A DNA stretch of 64,000 nucleotides from Coprinellus micaceus (lineage: Eukaryota; Basidiomycota; Agaricomycetes; Agaricales; Psathyrellaceae). The notes below the pieces were generated by a model. The model was not told the DNA's origin, made no database searches, and worked only from the letters and a program-made list of their open reading frames with translations. Made by a program: the position numbers and the translations under genes. The DNA is taken from contig OX596341.1 in NCBI GenBank assembly GCA_951394405.1, positions 1,054,001-1,118,000 on the forward strand, written 5' to 3'. Below are positions 47,937-58,098 of the stretch, one piece after another (position 1 is the first letter of the stretch; the number at the start of each line of letters is the position of its first letter).

Positions 47937-48407
47937 CTACTTCTTCTTTTTCTCGTCCACCTTCTTCTCCTTCTCCTTCTCCTTCTTGGGCGGCTCCTTA
48001 GCTGCCACCGCCTGACCCGCATCTTCCAACCACTGTGCACTCTCGAAACCAGCTCCCAGCTCTTCGAATCTCCTGTTGAACCTCCCGAGACGTCCAGTTG
48101 TCCCGCTTTCCTCCTCGACACTCCGGTCGCTTGCCAGCGCAAAGTTGTACATCGGGTTGTTCGTGGTGTCACGGGTGAGGCGAACGAGAGACTTTGGCGA
48201 TGTCGTCCATTGGGTAAAGGAGGTTCCGTCTGAGCGGATTACACGCTGAGGGAATTTGGGAACGACAGGGTTCGGGAGAACCGGGGCTCGACGTTTCCAG
48301 ACGTGTGTGCGGCCATACGGTGAGTTTGAGATTTGTCGTCGCTGGCATTGTGTGGCCAGGGAGAGCGAGGGCTTCGATAGCCGCGACGACGACGACGAGC
48401 AGAGCAT
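47937..48407 (-). CDS. MRPL36: Mitochondrial large-subunit ribosomal protein bL31m
   Basis: Intronless 156-residue protein. The N-terminus MLCSSSSSRLSKPSLSLATQCQRR is a typical mitochondrial presequence (Ser/Arg/Leu, no acidic residues). The core RSDGTSFTQWTTSPKSLVRL, then TRDTTNNPMYN, and later GRLGRFNRRFEELG correspond to the yeast Mrpl36/bL31m pattern (SDGS...RL-x-D-x2-NNPLWN...GSLDRFNKRY). The C-terminus is a Lys/Glu run (KEKEKEKKVDEKKKK), as in other fungal members. It lacks the zinc-binding Cys of some bacterial L31 proteins, as expected for bL31m. Complete and likely functional. Confidence 0.85.
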   Translation of the reverse strand: MLCSSSSSRLSKPSLSLATQCQRRQISNSPYGRTHVWKRRAPVLPNPVVPKFPQRVIRSDGTSFTQWTTSPKSLVRLTRDTTNNPMYNFALASDRSVEEESGTTGRLGRFNRRFEELGAGFESAQWLEDAGQAVAAKEPPKKEKEKEKKVDEKKKK

Positions 48408-48755
48408 GATGAGGAAAGTGTGGTTTGCGGTTCAAAACCGAATTGAGCCGCTGTGAATCTGTGACGGACCAAACTTCGGAGATTTGTCAGCAGCTTTCAG
48501 TCCAAACAATCGCGTCGCGTCTAAGCCAATTAAGACATCGGATTGTAGCGGTATAAAAACGATACAGCGGGTCCATAGCTATAGGGAAAGCAAATACATA
48601 GTGATCATTAAGGGAGAGCGGGGAGTGCAAGAAAGAATCCACGTCAGAGTCTTCCTAGAGCGAATAAACCAAGCGAGCGATTGACACAACGAAGGAAAGC
48701 AGTTGGAAAGCAAGGACCGAACATGGAGAACGATTTTGAGAGTGGTCGGTAATCC
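48408..48755. other. Intergenic
   Basis: Promoter side of bL31m and 3' side of the kinase gene. Nothing distinct seen. Confidence 0.4.
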
Positions 48756-50187
48756 CTAGGGGGTTCTGTTGTCGGCAACATCAACGAAGGAGGGAAGCAT
48801 AGAAAGGTCAGAAGCAGACGGTCGGAGCGATGGGTCGCGGTGCCAGCACAACCCCATCGTATCCCAAATGCCCTCGGTCAACCCGCACAGGCTGTAAGCC
48901 TCAGAGTGGACCTCAGGCTTAGTCGGACGCCTTCCCTTCTTCGTAACTTCCTTCAAAATCTTCAGCGACCGGACGGGTGAATGAGGTTCCACGTCCCAAA
49001 ACGGGGCGCGATTGGTAAATACCTGAAAGCAATACTCATTGAGCGACTTTCAGCACGGGCGATGGTCATCGGGCACACTGTACCTCATAGGCTAGGCATC
49101 CAAGGGAGTATACATCAGAAGCAGCGGTGGGGACGAGCAACCTGAGGAGGGAGTAATCTCTCAGGAGCTCAGGGGCCTGCCACGGAACTGTCCCCAAAGA
49201 CGGACTTGACTGTACCGTTGTCCAAGTCAGGACACCGGCTGCGGTCAGTCGCGAGAGTCCCAAGTCGGCCAAACACGCACGTCCCGAGGCGTTGATCAGA
49301 ATGTTGGCGCCTTTCAAGTCACCGTGAACGATGTCGTTTCCGTGGAGGTAAGACATGGCGTTGAAGACGTCCCTCATCTAATCGAAGAATTGTTAATGCC
49401 CTTGTTAGCTAGGCAAGAGGACGCACCATACTCACGAGTAGGCGCCTGTCGGCGTTGGAATAGGATACGAGGTAGTCAACTATTGTACCGTGCTCGAGAA
49501 AGGGCGATACAAGATAAAGTCCAGCGTCGTATGCGTCGTCGCGTTGGAAGACCCCCAGGAATGGAAGAACACCGGGGTGTTGGTGGTTCGCCCAAATTAT
49601 TGCTTCCCTATTTAGGAGCTACAGTTGGGGATGAGGAACGCTGGCAACGCGACGACATCCGCTCCAGGGACGCACCTCGGCCCTTTCATCCTGGGTCCAA
49701 GATCCACTGAAGAGCCTGTATCTCTTGAGAAATACGCTCTGCCCACCGGAAGTGCCTCGGTAGACATCTGTGCTGGGGGTCGCGAACTTGCCGATGCGCT
49801 GAACATGGCGGACATTGTTGAGGTAGAATGAGGAAGGGAGAAGGTTGGAAGCCTTTGAGAGCCTGAGTAGAGCCTTGAGCATATTCGCCTTCTCAGACGA
49901 ACTCAGGGACAAATAGAGTGTCTTGGGGGTGTACAGGAGGCCTTAGTTTTGAGGGAATGCCAGGATGTAAGGAGAGGGCGTACCTGTTGCAGTCCATTGA
50001 CAAGCAACTGGGCTTTGTCACCTCTGTATCCCAATAAGTGACGATACGAGGCCCTGTGGAATAGTATGTTGTTGAGGAAGAAGAACAAAAACTCCGAGGC
50101 ACCCTCATGAGCCGATGCATGGTCCCATAAATGGGCATCCGTCGACGCCAAAAGGATGAGTCTTCCCCAGTCTAAATCAAATGACAT
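48756..50187 (-). CDS. TKL-like protein kinase, mushroom-specific type
   Basis: Read leftwards from ATG 50187 (MSFDLDWGRLILLAST). The first exon encodes about 60 helical residues (FLFFFLNNILFHRASYRHLLGY); a GTACGC...AAG intron leads to LYLSLSSSEKANMLKALLRL. The kinase domain follows: strand RIGKFATPSTDVYRG, Lys in VFLKRY, alpha-C Glu in LNREAIIWANHQHPGVLPFLGVF, catalytic loop HGDLKGANILI, DLG, GTVPWQAPELL, SDVYSLGCLAYEV, and the last-lobe Arg in HRDPSLRPSASDL. Invariant Lys, Glu, Asp and Asn are present; HRD is HGD and DFG is DLG, which is usual in this group of fungal kinases. It should be active. The shifted start at 50292 lies upstream of a TATA-like element and is less likely. A decayed paralogue hosts the copia insertion downstream. 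Confidence 0.85.
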
Positions 50188-50272
50188 TAAGGAATGGGCG
50201 GGAGTTGATGATGTGTCGATTGGTGCACAAGCGAGGGGAGGTGAGCACAGCTGAGTCTGCGATACATGGCGG

Positions 50273-50280
50273 TATAAATA
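50273..50280 (-). promoter_or_regulatory. TATA-like element upstream of kinase
   Basis: Plus strand TATAAATA; reads TATTTATA on the gene's strand, 86 nt before the ATG at 50187. Confidence 0.35.
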
Positions 50281-51783
50281 GTCAGGAATCAAAGCGGAAG
50301 GACATCTGTCACCAATCTGTCACATATGTGCGGCACTCGCAACAAGCGGTGTGACCGTGACGTGACTAGCCCATAACGGTCACGCCACGGTCACGCCCCA
50401 CAGCGACGAGGAGCGCGATGTGGGAGAGCGAGAACGACGGCGGGAGCGAGAGCGAGGCTGAGAGCGAGAACAATGAGCTTGGGTTAGGGTTGGGGAGACG
50501 GAGAAGACGGAGACGAGGATGGCGATGGCGATGGCCACGAGGGCGAGATTGTCGTCGCAAAGGTCGTTCAGCAACGGTACTGCTCGTCGTCATACCCAGT
50601 CTTTTGGGAGAGCCTTGTCGTTGTGTGCGACAGCGAGGAGCGCTCGCGTTCAACACTGCCATTAAACCCTTACACCGTTGTCATTGGTTGGTGTTCAAGG
50701 TTCATCAACTTATCTGGCCAGCACTCATAGCGCCGCCGTGTGATATCTGCCCTGTCTCTCGGTCGAGTGCACTGTGATGTCGATCCCCGCTCGACGTTTT
50801 CGGGTTCGTTGCGGACAGTGACGGCGGTCTTTGTCACTATCCACAAGAACAACAAACGTAAGTGAAGAAAATAGACATGATTGGGTGGAATAGAAGGGCG
50901 GCTCAACTTAGGGCGGCAGGCGACATCACCCCTCACTGCGTGTCTTCACCGTCGTCAACAGCAAAGAACCCTCGTCGTCGTCGTCATCGTCCTAACGGAA
51001 TCCGGCGCGGCCTGGCATCGACATATCATTCACTGTGATAGGCATCAGAACCGTGACCACCACCGCCGAATCGGAGCTTGCTCGGTGCCTTCTATACACT
51101 TCGATACCGCGAGCCGCCTCCGTCGTCCTCAGGCAACGCCCCTTCGCCGTCCGCGACGACGAGGACGCCATATGCCGGACAAAAAGAATCGCCCTTTTGA
51201 TTTTAAACCACAGCCTATGAATTGACTCACCAAGAAACACTGCTGACGAGCGGGCTTTCCAGCGACATGTCGTCGTCGCTGTGCGCAGCGATGAGCGGGC
51301 TCAAGTTCAATTGGGCAATTGCCGTAACACATATTTGCGCGAGCTTGGTTGTATGGCCGCGCCATCACCGTGGCTTGGGTGCTGGTCACGGGGGACAGGC
51401 TCGAGCGGGAGGCGGCCAGGATGTCCAACGCAGCGAGGGCAGGTCTGTCGAGATAGAAAATGACTCAAAAATGACTATGACAGACTATCAGGAGTAGATA
51501 CGTTTTCAGCACAGGGATATCAAGTGATTCAAGTCCCACCCATAGTTCAAAAGTCGGTATTCATAAATTTTGGGTCCTCCGATGTGATTCTTCGAGACTC
51601 TCCAGCTCCCGTTTTGCGGTTCGCACAGTTCATCTGATTTTGAGGTTGGGTTCTTCCGAATGGTAGGGTACGAACTAAGACAGAGATAGTAATACGAATA
51701 TCGTTCGACGCAATGTAACGAAAACAGTTGCGAAGCATGGTTGAAGTGCAGAGCAGTACAGGTGGAAGAGTGTTTCGTATCTT
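50281..51783. other. Intergenic, includes GAGCGAGA simple repeats
   Basis: Purine-rich GAGCGAGA-type repeats at about 50415-50480, flanked by GTGACCGTGACGTGAC / GGTCACGCCACGGTCACG inverted motifs (50350-50398). Open frames here reflect the repeats. No gene supported. Confidence 0.45.
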
Positions 51784-51892
51784 CTAAGAAGGCCTATTGT
51801 CAACAAGGTCATAGAAAGGAGGAAGGACCAAAAGTGCAGATGCACGCGGTCGGAGCGACGGGTTGCGGAGCCAGCATCGTTTCATCACCGTC
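51784..51892 (-). pseudogene. Kinase-paralogue last exon, 3' part
   Basis: Minus strand reads CWLRNPSLRPRASALLVLPPFYD, then VDNRPS and TAG. It matches the kinase's CWHRDPSLRPSASDLSMLPSF-type end with VADNRTP. Separated by the copia element from its upstream part at 58099-58298; the shared 5-mer CCGTC at 51888-51892 is the target duplication. Confidence 0.8.
51888..51892. repeat. Target-site duplication, left
   Basis: CCGTC, identical to 58094-58098. Confidence 0.85.
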
Positions 51893-52275
51893 TGTAGAAC
51901 GATGCAAGTATGACCCACTGTAAGTGGGGAGAGTTCGATATTAGATTGGAAGTAAGTAGGGTATACAAGATACGCACCTGTAAGTGGGGAGAGTTCGATG
52001 GGGACTCACCCACTTACAGTGTGGACTATATACTGTGGAGAACAATAGATAACCTATATGCGGAACAATAGGAAAGAACAATAGACGTTCCATAAGTAGA
52101 GAACAATAGCAGTGAATGGAGATAAGGTGGAGATAAGAGAACAATAAGTGCGAGTATAATGGGAATAATACAAGGTGCTTGTTGTTCTCTGTAGAACAAT
52201 AGAAGATAAGTAAAACGTTCGAAATAGAGGTATTCTTTGTAGAGATAGAGTTGACATGAGCATTGTCTTCCAACA
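51893..52275 (-). repeat. 3' LTR of copia element
   Basis: 383 bp. Contains two copies of TGTAAGTGGGGAGAGTTCGA (51916-51934 region and about 51980-51999) and an AGAACAATAG motif repeated many times. Identical by eye to 57711-58093. Confidence 0.92.
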
Positions 52276-52285
52276 CACCCCCTCA
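52276..52285 (-). other. Polypurine tract of copia element
   Basis: Reads TGAGGGGGTG on the element's strand, directly before the 3' LTR. Primes plus-strand DNA synthesis in this class of elements. Confidence 0.7.
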
Positions 52286-52302
52286 ATGTAATGTCTCTGT
52301 AT

Positions 52303-55300
52303 TTACTCGAGTCCAAGAGCAAGTCGATGACGTTCAACGGCAGGTTTGGGTAAAGGTTTAGTAAATATATCGGCGATCATATCGGTAGTAGATAAAAAGT
52401 GAACAGTAATGTCGCCTCGCTTGATAGCATCCCGAATCCAATGCATCTTTATATCGATGTGCTTCATTCGGCTATGGAGTTCTGGGTTCCGGAGAACCTT
52501 GAGTGCGGATTGGTTGTCGACCATGAGTGGTGAGGGAGTAGAGACGTCGTGACCAAGTTCCTTCAGGAGTGTGCGCATCCAGATGATGTCCCTTCCAGCG
52601 CTCGACGCAGAGACGTACTCTGCCTCTGTTGAGGAGTCTGCCACCGTCGATTGCTTCTTTGCCGACCAACTAACTGCTCCTGATCCCATTTTAATGACAA
52701 ATCCAGATGTGGATCGTCGCGTGTCAAGGCACCCAGCATGATCTGCGTCACTGTATGCTTGAAAGAGTTCCGAAGACATCTTGCTACCATTGTTACGATA
52801 GGTGAGCTTCAGATCTTTGGTTCCCTTGAGGTAACGGAATAGGTGCTTGACTGCTTTCCAATGCATAGGTCCGGGGTTGGAGTTGTATTGGGCTAGTTTG
52901 GCAACAGCGTAGGCAATGTCAGGGCGTGTCGCAATCATAAGGTATATCAGGGCGCCGATGGCATTCATGTATGGGACGTTCTTCATCATCTTGTCGTCAG
53001 CCTTGTTTGGAATGTACTTGGTGAGAGTAGCACCGCTTCCTGGATCCATTGGAGTTCCTACTGGGTAGCAGTCCTCCATCTTGAATCGCACAAGCATGTC
53101 GAGGATGTATTGAGTCTGGGATAGGCGCATGACTCGGTTCTCGCGGTCGTAGTCAACCTTGATTCCAAGCAGGTACGAGGTGGGTCCGAGATCCTTGATC
53201 TTGAAGACCTTGGCAAGGGAGTCCTTGAGCCATTGGATCTTCTCCTGGCTTTTCGAGGTTATGGTGATGTCGTCAACGAAGACTGGTACAACAATGCGGG
53301 TCCCATCCATCTCCCAGACATAGATAGCTGGGTCAGATTTTATTTGGGTGAATCCGATTGCTTCAAGCTCTGATGCTAGCTTTTGGTACCATAGTCGTCC
53401 GCTCTGTTTCAAGCCATATAAACCCTTCTTCAGCCGGCACACCCATCTCCGTCCCTTTGCGTCTGGATTCTTGATCTCAAACCCTGGCGCTTGCTCCATG
53501 TAGACTTCGTATTGCTCCTCGATTGTTCCGTTGAGGTAGGCATTGTCGACGTCAATGGTCTCGATGAAGTGTCCTTCCATGGCGGCTTGGGCGAAGATCG
53601 CGCGAATTGATGTGAGACGAGATGCAGGTGCCCATGTCTGATCGTAGTCTACTCCAGGCATTTGGGAGTATCCCTTGGCGACAAGTCGAGCCTTGTAGCG
53701 GTCAATTGTGCCATCTGCCTTTCGTTTGATGAGGAAGACCCATCGTGATCCGACAACCTTTCGTCCCTCTGGTAGTTCGACTAGTTCCCAAGTGCCATTG
53801 GTGGTTAGAGCGTCAATCTCAACCTGTGCTGCGGTCTGCCAGTGTTCGCCATCTGGTCCTGCGAAGGCTTCCCAGTGTGTCCGAGGCGCATCTCCTGGAC
53901 GGCGTGTAGCCGCTCCTAGTGCTTTATCCTGTGCCATGTAGAATGCCATTTCCATGCCTTGGTCAAGAGTCAGGGTCTCTTCCAGGGGGACGTGGTATAG
54001 ACTGATGAGAGAATCAAGTATACTGGTGGCACGTAGTGCATCTTCCATGTCTACAGGTTCGTCGTCAAGGTCAAAGTCCTCAGCTGCAATGGGTTGTACA
54101 GGTTCGTCGTCTTCATCGTCGTCTTCATCCTCATCCTCATCCTCTGTTTCGGGTAGCTGATTGTTTCTCTGTGCACCCCCTCGATCTGCTACCTGTTCAC
54201 CCCCTTCACGCCTGGCCACTGGGATTGTACCGCGTCTCCCTTTTCCACTCGCGAGTTGGTAGTCCTTGACGGTCGTTGCCGTTTTCCGTACGGGCCGGGA
54301 GCTTTGTGCTACTAGCGGTGGAGCTTTTGGAATTTTCGCCTTGCGAGGGATTGATTCGCGAGGGGGAGGGGGAGGTGGCCGGGTGTGTTTCTGGGCAGGT
54401 GCTGGAGGTGCGACTGGTGCTGGAGGAGGTAGTTCTGGGAACATGGGTCCATCCTCAGCTGGTGCAGGGAGCCCTGGGAACAAGGCAGGTATTGGTAGCA
54501 GCTGTTTCGTTGAGGGAGTAGATGAGGGATCCCGTTTCGTAGGAGTAGGTGGAATTGACGGATGGACAGACGGTTGCTGTGTGGCTGGCGTCTTAGGCTC
54601 AGTTTTAGGAGGTCGCTCGGGAGTCCGAGGTGCTGCTTGGTCTCCATCGTCATCATTGTCGCTCTCGTCTGATCCATCATCTGGATGGTCATGGGGAGGC
54701 GGTGGTGGCGCGATGGGAGCATGAGGTGGTGCAAGAGGTGGATTCTCCGGTTCGAGATTGGCGTCTGGCCAGATGTCCCTAATGCCTATAGGCGTGTATG
54801 CCTGTTCGTTCCCTACGGTCGAGAGACCAGGGAAGGTGCCTTCAGCGAAGATAACATCCCGGGATATGGTGATCTTCTTCGTTACTGGATTGTAGCATTT
54901 CCAGCCTTTGTAGCCTGGTTCAAAGCCGATAAAGACACAAGGCTCCGTGTGTGACTGGAGGTTCTTGCGGTCCTTGCGCGATACATGGACATATACGCGG
55001 CAGCCAAATACTCGGTGCATGGACAGATCGGGCTTTGCTTTATGCCAGACTTCATAGGAGGTAGTATTCGATAATGTGGAGGATGGGGTCGCATTCAGGA
55101 TGTCTGTGTAATAGAGTACAGCTGCACCCCAGAACATCATGGGAAGGCGTGCTTGGTTGAGCATGGCAATGACCCCTTCAGTTAGTGTGCGATTGAGTCG
55201 TTCGCTGACACCGTTCTGTTGAGGTGTGGCTTTAACTGTGTGTTGCCGTGCGATACCAAGTCCCTTGCACCATTGAATGAAGTCGTTCCCCATGTATTCC

Positions 55301-57129
55301 CCCCCTTTATCATCACGAAGTTCCTTGACCTTTGTGCCGAGCTTTCGCTCACTCTTGGCAACAAAGTCTTTGAAGGCTTGGAATGCGTCACTCTTGTGTT
55401 TCAGGAGGGCGACCTCCTTGAACCGTGAGTGGTCATCAATGAATGTGATCCAGTATCGATAGCCGATTGGTGTCTGTACAGCGAGGGGTCCATGGAGGTC
55501 CGAGTGAATCCGTCCAAGGAGCTCTGTTGAGCGATTCGCTGATAGCTTTGGGAATGGATCCCGATGTTGCTTGCCTGCAATGCAGTGTTCGCAGGTGTCA
55601 TTGAGTTCCGTGCCCTCCTTCACCAGGATGCCAGTGGCTAAGTCTTGGCGCATAAGCGTCTCCAGACGGTCCTTCCCAATGTGCCCTAACCTCTGATGTA
55701 ATAGTTCCTTCTCGATCTTGGAGATGTAGGCTGCCTCCATTTCCGTGTTTTCGAGCGTTGTCCCATTGAGAGAGCCAACAGTTCCGTCGATGGTAGCTGT
55801 TAGGAGTAGCTCGCCATTCTTGAAGAAGTCAAGCGAGTCTCCTTCAATTACGACGCGCATTTTGCTCTTCTTAACAACGGAGAGGATCGAGAATAGGTTA
55901 TTGCGAAGTGCGGGAACATATAGTACATCGTTGAATATCACAGTTTGGCCAACTTTTCCGTATATACGAGGCGTGAAACGTACTTCCCCCTTTCCTGTAG
56001 CCCAGACGATCTCGTTGTTGGCGAGAGACACAGCAATTTTCACCGCAACCATGTTACGGATCCACTTGCGATTGGGTGTCATATGTGAGGTTGCACCTGA
56101 GTCTGGGTTCCAGGAAGTATTAGTGGGGTTGTTACGAGCTCGACGGATAAGGGGACTTGCGATGTGGGCAACACTGGCCATCATGACGCTCTCCTCAGCA
56201 GTCGCTGCTGTGGTAGGTGTCTCCGCGATCTTGGCCTTCTGGGAGTTCTGGACGCGGCAGTCCTTGTCCTCATGCGTGTTCTGCCAACCGTGGACCTTGC
56301 ACCTGTACTTCGCCTTCTTCTTCGGGGCAGCTGTGGCTACCTGAAGAGCGGCGGACGTCCCCTCAGCAAGCTGAGTGTTGCGAGCGAGGGAGTCGGCCTT
56401 GCAAAGGTGATCGAGGACTTCAAGGGGATTGTCGTCCCCAGTGGAGATGTGGTTGAGCGTATTGCGGAGGATGGTGTCATCCTTGCCAAGACCAATGGGG
56501 ATCATGCTGATTGCAAGATCGCGCGCGAGATGAGCAGCTGTGTATCCTTCCTCGAAAGCAGAGGGCGTAAGGAGTTCATGTGCTCCCCGACTGGTGGATT
56601 GAATCGTCGTTGTTGCTCCGTCCGATGTCGTTTGGGAGGAGATGGTGACGGTCTGTGTTGTCTCTGGAAGGTATTCTGCTCCTTGCGGGAGGAGTGCAGT
56701 GAGACGTGAGGCGTGTGCCATGCAACGCGATCCGAAGTCGGAGTAGGTCTCCTTCTCGAAACCCGAGGACCTCATTCGGAGTGCCATCATCTCCTGAAGG
56801 ACACTGATGCGAGAGCCAGAAGTCTTGGGCTGGTAGGTTTCCAAGAGCTTCTCCCAGATAGCAGCGATGTCGGTGACTTGGATGCCAGAGAGAACAGTCT
56901 CGAGTTGGGAGTGGTCGAGAGTAGACCGGACGTAGCCGATGAGCTTGGAGCGGCGACTGGCATAGTCGGACTTGACCTTGTCGTCGGCATTGCTCCCAGG
57001 TTTTTTCTCTTCCCCAGTGAGGATGCCGTAGGCGTTGAGGTCGAAGGCCTTGTTCTCGACAGTGAACTTCCACTGCTGCACAGTGTAGGCCGTGAGCATG
57101 ATGGGCGAGGACGTAGTGGTAGAGTCCAT
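52303..57129 (-). CDS. Copia Gag-Pol polyprotein
   Basis: 1608 residues in one frame. Gag: N-terminal copia-type domain (residues about 1-260) with a zinc knuckle of unusual spacing, YRCKVHGWQNTHEDKDC. Protease: DSGATSHMT. GAG-pre-integrase: LLHQRLGHIGKDRLETLM...C-x2-C. Integrase: SDLHGP, IDDHSRF, DDKGGEY and the E of NGVSERLNRTL (DDE triad). Pro-rich linker (residues about 790-1000). Reverse transcriptase: SRWVFLIKRKADG, DVDNAYLNG, YGLKQSGRLWYQKL, and the catalytic FVDDI (YVDD-type). RNase H: DADHAGCLDTRRSTSGF, then VADSSTEAEYVS and MVDNQSAL. Domain order INT before RT fixes it as Pseudoviridae/copia. No stop or frameshift. Confidence 0.96.
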   Translation of the reverse strand: MDSTTTSSPIMLTAYTVQQWKFTVENKAFDLNAYGILTGEEKKPGSNADDKVKSDYASRRSKLIGYVRSTLDHSQLETVLSGIQVTDIAAIWEKLLETYQPKTSGSRISVLQEMMALRMRSSGFEKETYSDFGSRCMAHASRLTALLPQGAEYLPETTQTVTISSQTTSDGATTTIQSTSRGAHELLTPSAFEEGYTAAHLARDLAISMIPIGLGKDDTILRNTLNHISTGDDNPLEVLDHLCKADSLARNTQLAEGTSAALQVATAAPKKKAKYRCKVHGWQNTHEDKDCRVQNSQKAKIAETPTTAATAEESVMMASVAHIASPLIRRARNNPTNTSWNPDSGATSHMTPNRKWIRNMVAVKIAVSLANNEIVWATGKGEVRFTPRIYGKVGQTVIFNDVLYVPALRNNLFSILSVVKKSKMRVVIEGDSLDFFKNGELLLTATIDGTVGSLNGTTLENTEMEAAYISKIEKELLHQRLGHIGKDRLETLMRQDLATGILVKEGTELNDTCEHCIAGKQHRDPFPKLSANRSTELLGRIHSDLHGPLAVQTPIGYRYWITFIDDHSRFKEVALLKHKSDAFQAFKDFVAKSERKLGTKVKELRDDKGGEYMGNDFIQWCKGLGIARQHTVKATPQQNGVSERLNRTLTEGVIAMLNQARLPMMFWGAAVLYYTDILNATPSSTLSNTTSYEVWHKAKPDLSMHRVFGCRVYVHVSRKDRKNLQSHTEPCVFIGFEPGYKGWKCYNPVTKKITISRDVIFAEGTFPGLSTVGNEQAYTPIGIRDIWPDANLEPENPPLAPPHAPIAPPPPPHDHPDDGSDESDNDDDGDQAAPRTPERPPKTEPKTPATQQPSVHPSIPPTPTKRDPSSTPSTKQLLPIPALFPGLPAPAEDGPMFPELPPPAPVAPPAPAQKHTRPPPPPPRESIPRKAKIPKAPPLVAQSSRPVRKTATTVKDYQLASGKGRRGTIPVARREGGEQVADRGGAQRNNQLPETEDEDEDEDDDEDDEPVQPIAAEDFDLDDEPVDMEDALRATSILDSLISLYHVPLEETLTLDQGMEMAFYMAQDKALGAATRRPGDAPRTHWEAFAGPDGEHWQTAAQVEIDALTTNGTWELVELPEGRKVVGSRWVFLIKRKADGTIDRYKARLVAKGYSQMPGVDYDQTWAPASRLTSIRAIFAQAAMEGHFIETIDVDNAYLNGTIEEQYEVYMEQAPGFEIKNPDAKGRRWVCRLKKGLYGLKQSGRLWYQKLASELEAIGFTQIKSDPAIYVWEMDGTRIVVPVFVDDITITSKSQEKIQWLKDSLAKVFKIKDLGPTSYLLGIKVDYDRENRVMRLSQTQYILDMLVRFKMEDCYPVGTPMDPGSGATLTKYIPNKADDKMMKNVPYMNAIGALIYLMIATRPDIAYAVAKLAQYNSNPGPMHWKAVKHLFRYLKGTKDLKLTYRNNGSKMSSELFQAYSDADHAGCLDTRRSTSGFVIKMGSGAVSWSAKKQSTVADSSTEAEYVSASSAGRDIIWMRTLLKELGHDVSTPSPLMVDNQSALKVLRNPELHSRMKHIDIKMHWIRDAIKRGDITVHFLSTTDMIADIFTKPLPKPAVERHRLALGLE

Positions 57130-57698
57130 GATGGTAGGTGATAAAGAATGGGAGAGGATAAAATGATAGGTACGAAACGATAGGTGATAGGTAAAGTGCC
57201 CGTGATTTTGTAGGTAAAACGGACCAATACGTAGATATCCTAAAAAGGAGTTGAAGTTTTACACTAAGATCCGCAGAGGGAACCCCGCTGTCACTTTGAG
57301 TACTGGTTACTGAAAGCGTTTGGATGGAGGGAGCGCTACCGTTGCGTCGTTTCCCCAGTCCAACCGAATCAGGCCTCTCAAAGAAGGATCACTACTCTAA
57401 TTCTGCAGACGGTAAGCGTCTGTGGACTTCCTGATAGCTTCTTTCCCGTAGTGGGAACGCTTGCCGCGGGGTAGAAGGTGGTAATGGAAGTTGATATGTA
57501 CTCCTGAGTATCAGGAGGGGTAGTGGAATGTAAGTAGCAAAACGTAAATAGCGAAAGTGAAGATAGTGAGAATGTGAAGGGAGATAGGCTTCAGGTGGAG
57601 ATATCACACGAGAAGAGGCCGTAGGCTATGGGCGATCGAGGGGCAGTGGAGCGGTTACTGCGGTGTCTGATAACGGATGGCGTGATCAGAGGAGCCCG
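57130..57698 (-). other. Copia leader
   Basis: Untranslated region between the PBS and the gag start codon at 57129. No gene; presumably holds packaging signals. Confidence 0.6.
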
Positions 57699-57708
57699 GG
57701 GCTCATAA
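57699..57708 (-). other. Copia primer-binding site for half-tRNA-iMet
   Basis: On the element's strand, two bases after the 5' LTR, TTATGAGCCC. It is complementary to the anticodon-loop sequence GGGCUCAUAA of fungal initiator methionine tRNA, not to a tRNA 3' end. Some copia elements (Drosophila copia, yeast Ty5) are primed by such a cleaved half-tRNA. Confidence 0.65.
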
Positions 57709-57710
57709 CT

Positions 57711-58093
57711 TGTAGAACGATGCAAGTATGACCCACTGTAAGTGGGGAGAGTTCGATATTAGATTGGAAGTAAGTAGGGTATACAAGATACGCACCTGTA
57801 AGTGGGGAGAGTTCGATGGGGACTCACCCACTTACAGTGTGGACTATATACTGTGGAGAACAATAGATAACCTATATGCGGAACAATAGGAAAGAACAAT
57901 AGACGTTCCATAAGTAGAGAACAATAGCAGTGAATGGAGATAAGGTGGAGATAAGAGAACAATAAGTGCGAGTATAATGGGAATAATACAAGGTGCTTGT
58001 TGTTCTCTGTAGAACAATAGAAGATAAGTAAAACGTTCGAAATAGAGGTATTCTTTGTAGAGATAGAGTTGACATGAGCATTGTCTTCCAACA
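57711..58093 (-). repeat. 5' LTR of copia element
   Basis: 383 bp, identical by eye to 51893-52275. Confidence 0.92.
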
Positions 58094-58098
58094 CCGTC
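58094..58098. repeat. Target-site duplication, right
   Basis: CCGTC, matching 51888-51892. Confidence 0.85.

Larger units (their letters stand above)
51893..58093 (-). mobile_element. Complete Ty1/copia LTR retrotransposon
   Basis: 6.2 kb element on the minus strand. Two 383-bp LTRs (51893-52275 and 57711-58093) that I read as identical, starting and ending TG...CA on the coding strand; a 5-bp target duplication CCGTC; a purine tract GGGGG-rich next to the downstream LTR; a primer-binding site next to the upstream LTR; and one uninterrupted gag-pol frame of 1608 codons. Every part needed for transposition is present, and the LTR identity implies recent insertion. It lies inside the last exon of a kinase pseudogene. 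Confidence 0.93.

Noticed and set aside
50366..50777. Open frames rich in Arg/Glu/Ser on both strands
   Set aside because: They arise from the GAGCGAGA simple repeat, which stays open in several frames.
53708..54724. Long plus-strand frames opposite copia Pol (Gly/Ser-rich)
   Set aside because: Antisense shadows of the Pro-rich linker and Asp/Glu repeats of gag-pol.
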